A stretch of DNA of 27,682 nt, from assembly GCA_963933195.1 (NCBI GenBank), contig CAWVUS010000031.1, positions 1 through 27,682 on the forward strand, given 5' to 3'. Below the pieces are notes generated by a model, which saw only the letters and a list, made by a program, of their open reading frames with translations, was not told the DNA's origin and did no database searches. A program made the translations under genes and the position numbers. The DNA is from UBA8437 sp963933195 (lineage in GTDB: Bacteria > Planctomycetota > Planctomycetia > Planctomycetales > Planctomycetaceae). Below are positions 23,788 to 27,682 of the stretch, piece after piece. Position 1 is the first letter of the stretch, and each line of letters begins with the position of its first letter.

Positions 23788-24383
23788 TCCTTCACCTCCG
23801 GGTCGTTTGCAGCAGGGCCTGCGTCCGACGCACCAGGCGCCTTTGGCGGAAGGCCGGCAAGCAACAGCATCACCCCGACCCCGGCGGTGAAAATGACCGT
23901 CAGTTCACCAAACGTGTCGTACCCCCTGTAACTCGCCAGGATCGCTGTGACCATGTTCGGAATGTGGCCATGAAAGTCGTCTCCGGATGCGGAACCATGG
24001 GCTCCTGCCTTCACGTTCTGTTCGATGTAGGTCGGGGCGACATGTTGATGAATCGGGGCCGCGGGATCACCGTAGGTGGGCATATCAAGAGTTCCGACAA
24101 CCAGGGCCGTCCCGGTCAGGGTCACGACGACCAGGGCACTCCAATCCAGCCGCGGAGTTGGGCGTTCGCGTATGGGCGTCTGCGTCAATGTCACCAGCAT
24201 CAGCACCGTTGCGATACCCGCTCCAACAGCCGCCTCGGTGAAGGCGACATCGACAGCATCCATGACCACAAACAAGCCAGCCGAGAGCAGGCTGAATATG
24301 CCCGAGAGCATCACCGCGGCAAACAGATCGCGCATGAGGATGATGGCCACCGCGGTGGCGACCAGCAGGCTCAGCAGGATCAC
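23784..24383 (-). CDS. MrpA C-terminal-like protein: MbhD (DUF4040) and MbhE-like segments
   Basis: 199 residues, GTG start at 24383. The first 65 residues match DUF4040/MbhD: M-R-D-L-F-A-A-V-M-L-S-G-I-F-S-L-L-S-A-G and D-V-A-F-T-E-A-A-V-G-A-G-I. A hydrophobic helix (V-V-V-T-L-T-G-T-A-L-V-V-G) and a polar loop follow, then N-M-V-T-A-I-L-A-S-Y-R-G-Y-D-T-F-G-E-L-T-V-I-F-T-A-G-V, which is the MbhE-like part. In Bacillus-type Mrp systems both segments are fused to the end of the large MrpA. Here they are a separate gene between mrpG and mrpB, as in Mbh-type and some Mrp-type operons of other bacteria and archaea. The 39-base gap to mrpG is the widest within this half of the operon. Confidence 0.85.
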   Translation of the reverse strand: MILLSLLVATAVAIILMRDLFAAVMLSGIFSLLSAGLFVVMDAVDVAFTEAAVGAGIATVLMLVTLTQTPIRERPTPRLDWSALVVVTLTGTALVVGTLDMPTYGDPAAPIHQHVAPTYIEQNVKAGAHGSASGDDFHGHIPNMVTAILASYRGYDTFGELTVIFTAGVGVMLLLAGLPPKAPGASDAGPAANDPEVKE

Positions 24384-24422
24384 ATCGACAACTAGAGAAC
24401 CGATCGAAACCCCTCCAACTCG

Positions 24423-24803
24423 TTACTGTTCTTCCTCACGGACCAGTTCCCCATCCCAAAGTCGCTCGTCGGGCACCTCGCCAGCCGCCAACCGGGGCTT
24501 GTGCCCCTGTGTGAAAGCAGCACGCACCAGTGCATAACCAGACCCCGGAGACGTGAAAAACAGAAAGACCAGGATCAGAAACAACTTGACGACCACCAGG
24601 CCCCAGTCGGCCGGCTGCTCGGCCAACGCGCGAAACACCAGGCCAAGTAGGGTCAGGCCGGCACCAAGCGTGTCGGTCAGGCCCCCCGCGTGGGTGCGGC
24701 TGTAAAAATCGGGCAACCGGTGCAGGCCAATGCCGCCGGTGACCAGAAAGAAACCACCGGCGATCAGGAAAGCCGCGGAGACAATCAACAGGACGTCGGT
24801 CAT
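24423..24803 (-). CDS. mrpG: Mrp-type antiporter subunit G
   Basis: 126 residues with three hydrophobic segments. The conserved stretch G-G-I-G-L-H-R-L-P-D-F-Y-S-R-T-H-A-G-G-L-T-D-T-L-G-A at about 23-48 is the MnhG signature (R-L-P-D-x-Y-x-R-x-H-A). F-F-T-S-P-G-S-G-Y-A-L-V-R-A-A matches the third helix end. The C-terminus carries a short charged tail. The start overlaps the mrpF stop as ATGA. Confidence 0.93.
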   Translation of the reverse strand: MTDVLLIVSAAFLIAGGFFLVTGGIGLHRLPDFYSRTHAGGLTDTLGAGLTLLGLVFRALAEQPADWGLVVVKLFLILVFLFFTSPGSGYALVRAAFTQGHKPRLAAGEVPDERLWDGELVREEEQ

Positions 24804-25105
24804 GTGCGGACCTCGTCCGGATCCCGTGGTATTTCGATTTCAATTTCTGCCTGGGCAAAGTTTCCGTAACGAACAAACTTCAACACCGCCACTGCCCCGA
24901 CAAAATTGATCAGTGCGTACGCCAAAGCCAGGTCAAGAAAGTCAGGACGGTCCGTAAAGAAACCCAGCACCGCGATCAACAGCACGGTCTTGGTTGAAAA
25001 CGTGTTCGCCGCCAGGATCCGGTCAAAAACCGTGGGGCCCAGCAAAGCCCGGGCCAGTGCCAGCAACATCGTGACCACGATCGCACACAACGAAGCGATG
25101 AGCAT
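24800..25105 (-). CDS. mrpF: Mrp-type antiporter subunit F
   Basis: 101 residues, normal MrpF length, three hydrophobic segments. A-R-A-L-L-G-P-T-V-F-D-R-I-L-A-A-N-T-F at about 18-36 is the family core (G-P-T-x-x-D-R-I-x-A-x-N). It is followed by V-L-L-I-A-V-L-G-F-F-T-D-R-P-D-F-L-D-L-A-L-A-Y-A-L. The acidic C-terminus is cytoplasmic. Its start shares one base with the mrpE stop (TGATG). Confidence 0.93.
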   Translation of the reverse strand: MLIASLCAIVVTMLLALARALLGPTVFDRILAANTFSTKTVLLIAVLGFFTDRPDFLDLALAYALINFVGAVAVLKFVRYGNFAQAEIEIEIPRDPDEVRT

Positions 25106-25605
25106 CAGGCATCTCCCTCACAGGCACGGACACGACGCCCCATTTCGCCCTCCAGCAGTTCCTCGGCCGCCTCCTCGCTCAAAGCGTGGACAAGGATCAC
25201 TCCGTCACGAATCCGAATCGTAATCGTACCCGGCGTCAAAGTGATTGAGTTCGCATAGATGACATCGCCCAGGTCGGTCTTCTGGTTCGAAGGCACCTCG
25301 ATCAGCTTCGGGCTTATCCGAACACCAGGAGAAAGAATTCGGCGTGCGACGTCGACATTCGACCGAACGATCTGCCACAACAACCAGGGAATGTAGAACA
25401 ACGGCCGCAGTTTCAACCGCAACAGCGGTTCTCCCTCGTCATCGATGATCCCCATCCGCCAGCACAGCAGAACGACAACCAGGCACGACAACGCCCCGAA
25501 ACCCAACAACAGAGCTTCGAAGTGCCAGGACCACAATATCCAGGCACAGGCGAGCGTGATCGCCAGCAAGGTCACGTGACGTCCAGAGCCTCGTGGCCGG
25601 TTCAT
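25105..25605 (-). CDS. mrpE: Mrp-type antiporter subunit E
   Basis: 166 residues from the ATG at 25605; a TTG at 25641 would add 12 residues, and neither start has a convincing ribosome binding site. Two N-terminal hydrophobic segments are followed by a cytoplasmic domain with the MnhE signature Y-I-P-W-L-L-W-Q-I-V-R-S-N-V-D-V-A-R, then S-P-G-V-R-I-S-P, Y-A-N-S-I-T-L-T-P-G-T-I-T-I-R and V-H-A-L-S-E-E-A-A-E. It is the first gene of the ten-gene antiporter operon, in the order E-F-G then B-C-D seen in many group-2 type Mrp clusters. MrpE supports assembly and activity of the complex. Confidence 0.9.
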   Translation of the reverse strand: MNRPRGSGRHVTLLAITLACAWILWSWHFEALLLGFGALSCLVVVLLCWRMGIIDDEGEPLLRLKLRPLFYIPWLLWQIVRSNVDVARRILSPGVRISPKLIEVPSNQKTDLGDVIYANSITLTPGTITIRIRDGVILVHALSEEAAEELLEGEMGRRVRACEGDA

Positions 25606-25972
25606 CGGAGCGGTAGTGTTGGACAACTGGTGTGCTCGCAACCAACGGAAACTGTCTACAACGTCGATCGTGAATTGCGGAGTTTAGTCCGAAATCGAGA
25701 AGGTGTCGAGACGGGCCCTCCATCAGGCCCCCACAGGACGGACGTGGCTCACCTCATATGCGGTGACCGCAGGTTTCCCGACACAGAACCGTTAGCTTGA
25801 ATGGCCGGCCCTGGAAATGGAGACTACGTCTCGAAGTATCGGTGACCCACTCCAAGGGGCCGCCGTCACACCTCAAGTCGGCTGCGGTTTCACGACCTCC
25901 ACCACGCGTATTCTCAAACCTCCGTCGTCATCACACACGGCGGTTCACGAAAGTCCAAGAGAGAACCTTCTC
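25606..25972. other. Intergenic region between divergent antiporter operon and nuclease-like gene
   Basis: About 367 bases between mrpE (minus) and the secreted nuclease-like gene (plus). I see no gene, repeat or clear -35/-10 pair. Promoters for both transcription units probably lie here. An open frame runs into the plus-strand gene from 25817, but its extra N-terminal sequence has no signal-peptide character and I do not accept it as coding. Confidence 0.5.
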
Positions 25973-27253
25973 ATGCAGAGACGGCACCTGATTTGCCCCC
26001 TTCTCGTCGCATTGACGCTCATCACCACTCCCCAACACGCGGTCGCGTGGAGCAAGGGCCATCGGCTGATCCGTCTCTGGGCAGTGGCACACCTGCCGAA
26101 ATGGCAACGAGACCTCCTAGGGCCCCAGGCAATCGCCCGACTCTGCAAGGAATACACCTCGCTGCAGGACAAGCACGCCGGAGGCAATGCACCGGAACTC
26201 GACCCGTATTGCAAAGTCCCGGGAGTGCGATTGTCGCTGCACGACGTGAACCCTGCCGCACCCAGTGCCCAGGCAACACTCTGGTACCTGGACCAGATTC
26301 ACAACGCGTTGAAGTCCGGTGAAACCGACGAGGCAATGAAGTTCCTCGGTGTGCTGTGTCACTGGAACGAGGATCCCGGATCCCCGGGAGCACACAGCAG
26401 CCCCATCAGCGAATGGCAACTCAAAACACTGATTCCACCACCCAAACAGAAACAACGGTTCAACTACCTGTACGGAGCAGGCGGCATCATGGACCGCGGA
26501 GACTACAAGATCCCCGACGTCGACTATCAGCCACGACTGCTCGGCCGAACGCGTGAGGAAGCAGCCCTCCGAATTCTGCAACATCAACGGCTCCTGCAAC
26601 GGCGAGCAGGTGCACGTATCATCCCGATCGTACAGGACACGATGTACGGCGGCGGCCAGATAGCCCTGGAACATCATGCAGCGGCAGCATTCGACAATGC
26701 AAAACACACCGCCGACGTGATCTACACGACACTGTGCCTGGCAACGGGACGTTTCGACACCGATCAGCCGAACCGGAATCAACAATCCCTGGCTGAATGG
26801 TTGCCGGAGTTTCGTGGCGGCATGATCCCGCATCCCTACTACGTGACCCCGTTTTTGGTCAATCAGGCGATGGATGCCCGCCGCCAGTTGCATCCGCTGG
26901 CCCTGTCAAACGATGGGCCCAAGATCTCCTCCGGCTACGGTATGGGAACACCATTTTCACTCGACTTTGTCCTCGCTCCAGGAAAAGTGTTCGACCGTTT
27001 CAGTTGCCAGGTCGCGATACACCCTGCGGCTGGTCCCAAGGGCGCGGTTGCGTTCGTTGTCGCCGCAAATGGAAAGGCCCTGATCCGAACCAAGCCCCTG
27101 CAGACGGGTGACCCCCCGCTCACAATCCAGGTCGTGCTTCCCCGAACCGACGTCTTGACGTTGTCGTTGCGAACAATCGCCGGGAGTGGCTCCACACCCA
27201 GTCACAATCTCGCGACGTGGGCCAACCCGACTCTGCACAAATCCGCGAATTGA
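25973..27253 (+). CDS. Secreted S1/P1 nuclease or zinc phospholipase C-like protein with C-terminal carbohydrate-binding-like domain
   Basis: 426 residues from the ATG at 25973. The signal peptide ends at about residue 25 (P-Q-H-A-V-A), leaving Trp26 as first mature residue in W-S-K-G-H. In S1/P1 nucleases and zinc phospholipase C the mature N-terminal Trp binds zinc through its free amino group, with a nearby His. Further matches in order are S-L-H90-D91, L-C-H130-W-N-E-D134-P-G-S-P-G-A-H141 (compare H-x3-D-x5-H in P1), and L-E-H234-H235 with H245 ten residues on. These could complete a trinuclear zinc site. About residues 320-420 look like a beta-rich module similar to NPCBM (F-D-R-F-S-C-Q-V-A-I, A-V-A-F-V-V-A-A-N-G-K). 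The assignment is by motif only; a lipase or nuclease cannot be told apart here. Monocistronic, divergent from the antiporter operon. Confidence 0.6.
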   Translation: MQRRHLICPLLVALTLITTPQHAVAWSKGHRLIRLWAVAHLPKWQRDLLGPQAIARLCKEYTSLQDKHAGGNAPELDPYCKVPGVRLSLHDVNPAAPSAQATLWYLDQIHNALKSGETDEAMKFLGVLCHWNEDPGSPGAHSSPISEWQLKTLIPPPKQKQRFNYLYGAGGIMDRGDYKIPDVDYQPRLLGRTREEAALRILQHQRLLQRRAGARIIPIVQDTMYGGGQIALEHHAAAAFDNAKHTADVIYTTLCLATGRFDTDQPNRNQQSLAEWLPEFRGGMIPHPYYVTPFLVNQAMDARRQLHPLALSNDGPKISSGYGMGTPFSLDFVLAPGKVFDRFSCQVAIHPAAGPKGAVAFVVAANGKALIRTKPLQTGDPPLTIQVVLPRTDVLTLSLRTIAGSGSTPSHNLATWANPTLHKSAN

Positions 27254-27384
27254 CCCTCCGGGTGTTGTCCCGGCACGCCGGGCCGCAGTCGCTTTCACCT
27301 AATAACGGGAGCCGGTCTCGAAATCTCTTTCAACTACCGACTTTCCACCGACGGAAAAACCGGACCGTGACGAGTCGACAAACG

Positions 27385-27414
27385 CTGACACGAACGAGAA
27401 TTTGATGTTAGAAT
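27385..27414 (+). promoter_or_regulatory. Possible sigma-70-type promoter of the terminal DUF1501 gene
   Basis: CTGACA at 27385-27390 and TAGAAT at 27409-27414 are separated by 18 bases, and TG one base before TAGAAT makes it an extended -10. Transcription would start about 27420-27422, almost at the ATG at 27423, implying a very short or absent leader. Motif match only. Confidence 0.35.
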
Positions 27415-27422
27415 TACGGACC

Positions 27423-27682
27423 ATGTCGCAAACACCGCATAATCATGACCACGCTTTTTCGAGTTTGAACCCCCGTGTTCGAGAGGGTCTGGTGGTGCAG
27501 AACCGCCGAGGGATGCTCAAGGCGTCCCTGGCCGGCATGGCCGGACTCTCGCTTCCACAACTCGTGAGAATGCGTGCCGAAGCTGCCCGTTCGGGACAAC
27601 CGGTGGGAAGCGGCAAGAGCGTGATCCTCCTCTGGATGGCCGGTGGCCCCAGCCACATTGACACCTGGGACCCCAAGCCCGA
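27423..27682 (+). CDS. DUF1501 family protein, N-terminal part (continues beyond the window)
   Basis: The first 86 codons are present, from the ATG at 27423. An N-terminal tail (M-S-Q-T-P-H-N-H) leads to N-R-R-G-M-L-K-A-S-L-A-G-M-A-G-L-S-L-P, a Tat-like export signal typical of DUF1501 proteins. Then V-I-L-L-W-M-A-G-G-P-S-H-I-D-T-W-D-P-K-P follows, the conserved family start that parallels F-M-K-G-G-P-S-Q-V-D-T-F-D-P-K-P in the gene at 632-2056. It follows the nuclease-like gene by 169 bases, with a possible promoter of its own. No strong ribosome binding site is visible. Function unknown as for the family. Confidence 0.9.
   Translation, partial: MSQTPHNHDHAFSSLNPRVREGLVVQNRRGMLKASLAGMAGLSLPQLVRMRAEAARSGQPVGSGKSVILLWMAGGPSHIDTWDPKP

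Noticed and set aside
1..27682. CRISPR arrays, tRNA/rRNA genes, insertion sequences, phage genes
   Set aside because: Looked for spaced direct repeats, cloverleaf-like sequences, transposase motifs and terminal inverted repeats by eye and saw none. Gene order and composition look chromosomal.

Overview
The window looks like a chromosomal segment of a planctomycete (Planctomycetota). This rests on gene content seen in the translations: three DUF1501 proteins, a DUF1549/DUF1553 protein, two secreted PQQ-type beta-propellers, a formylglycine sulfatase and a SASA esterase. This mix is characteristic of that phylum. The DNA is GC-rich and mostly coding. I found no tRNA, rRNA, CRISPR array, insertion sequence or replication origin.

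Layout. 1-404 is the tail of a DUF1501 gene. 405-631 holds what looks like the decayed end of another gene on the minus strand. 632-4130 (minus) is a DUF1549/1553 + DUF1501 pair. 4499-5746 (plus) is a PQQ-like propeller. 5788-7143 (minus) is a two-gene unit: a CarH/LitR-like MerR regulator followed by a FabZ-like hot-dog dehydratase. Divergent from it, 7336-13837 (plus) is a tight six-gene operon: halogenase-like FAD oxidoreductase, amine-oxidase-like FAD protein, DUF1365, two different cyclopropane-fatty-acid-synthase-family methyltransferases, and a DUF1295 membrane protein. 13851-17841 (minus) is an esterase, PQQ propeller and sulfatase set for decorated polysaccharides. 17981-25605 (minus) is a ten-gene Mrp-type cation/proton antiporter operon. 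25973-27253 (plus) is a secreted S1/P1-nuclease or zinc phospholipase-like protein. 27423 to the end is the start of another DUF1501 gene.

The most interesting part is 5788-13837. The genes read as a regulated membrane-lipid modification system: acyl-chain methylation or cyclopropanation by two Cfa paralogues, redox steps by two flavoproteins, and two membrane or lipid-linked DUF proteins. The regulator has the full CarH layout (MerR helix-turn-helix, helical bundle, Rossmann domain), but the histidines that bind cobalamin in CarH are replaced, so it may sense something other than B12 and light. An 18-base promoter-like element matching at 16 positions, plus an 11-base identical element, lies upstream of both this operon and the PQQ gene at 4499. 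This suggests the two are co-regulated.

The Mrp operon has the order E-F-G-(MbhD/E-like)-B-C-D-D2-small-D3. The large MrpA subunit appears to be split into separate genes, and there are three antiporter-like subunits. All functions are inferred from motifs read by eye; no database search was run.
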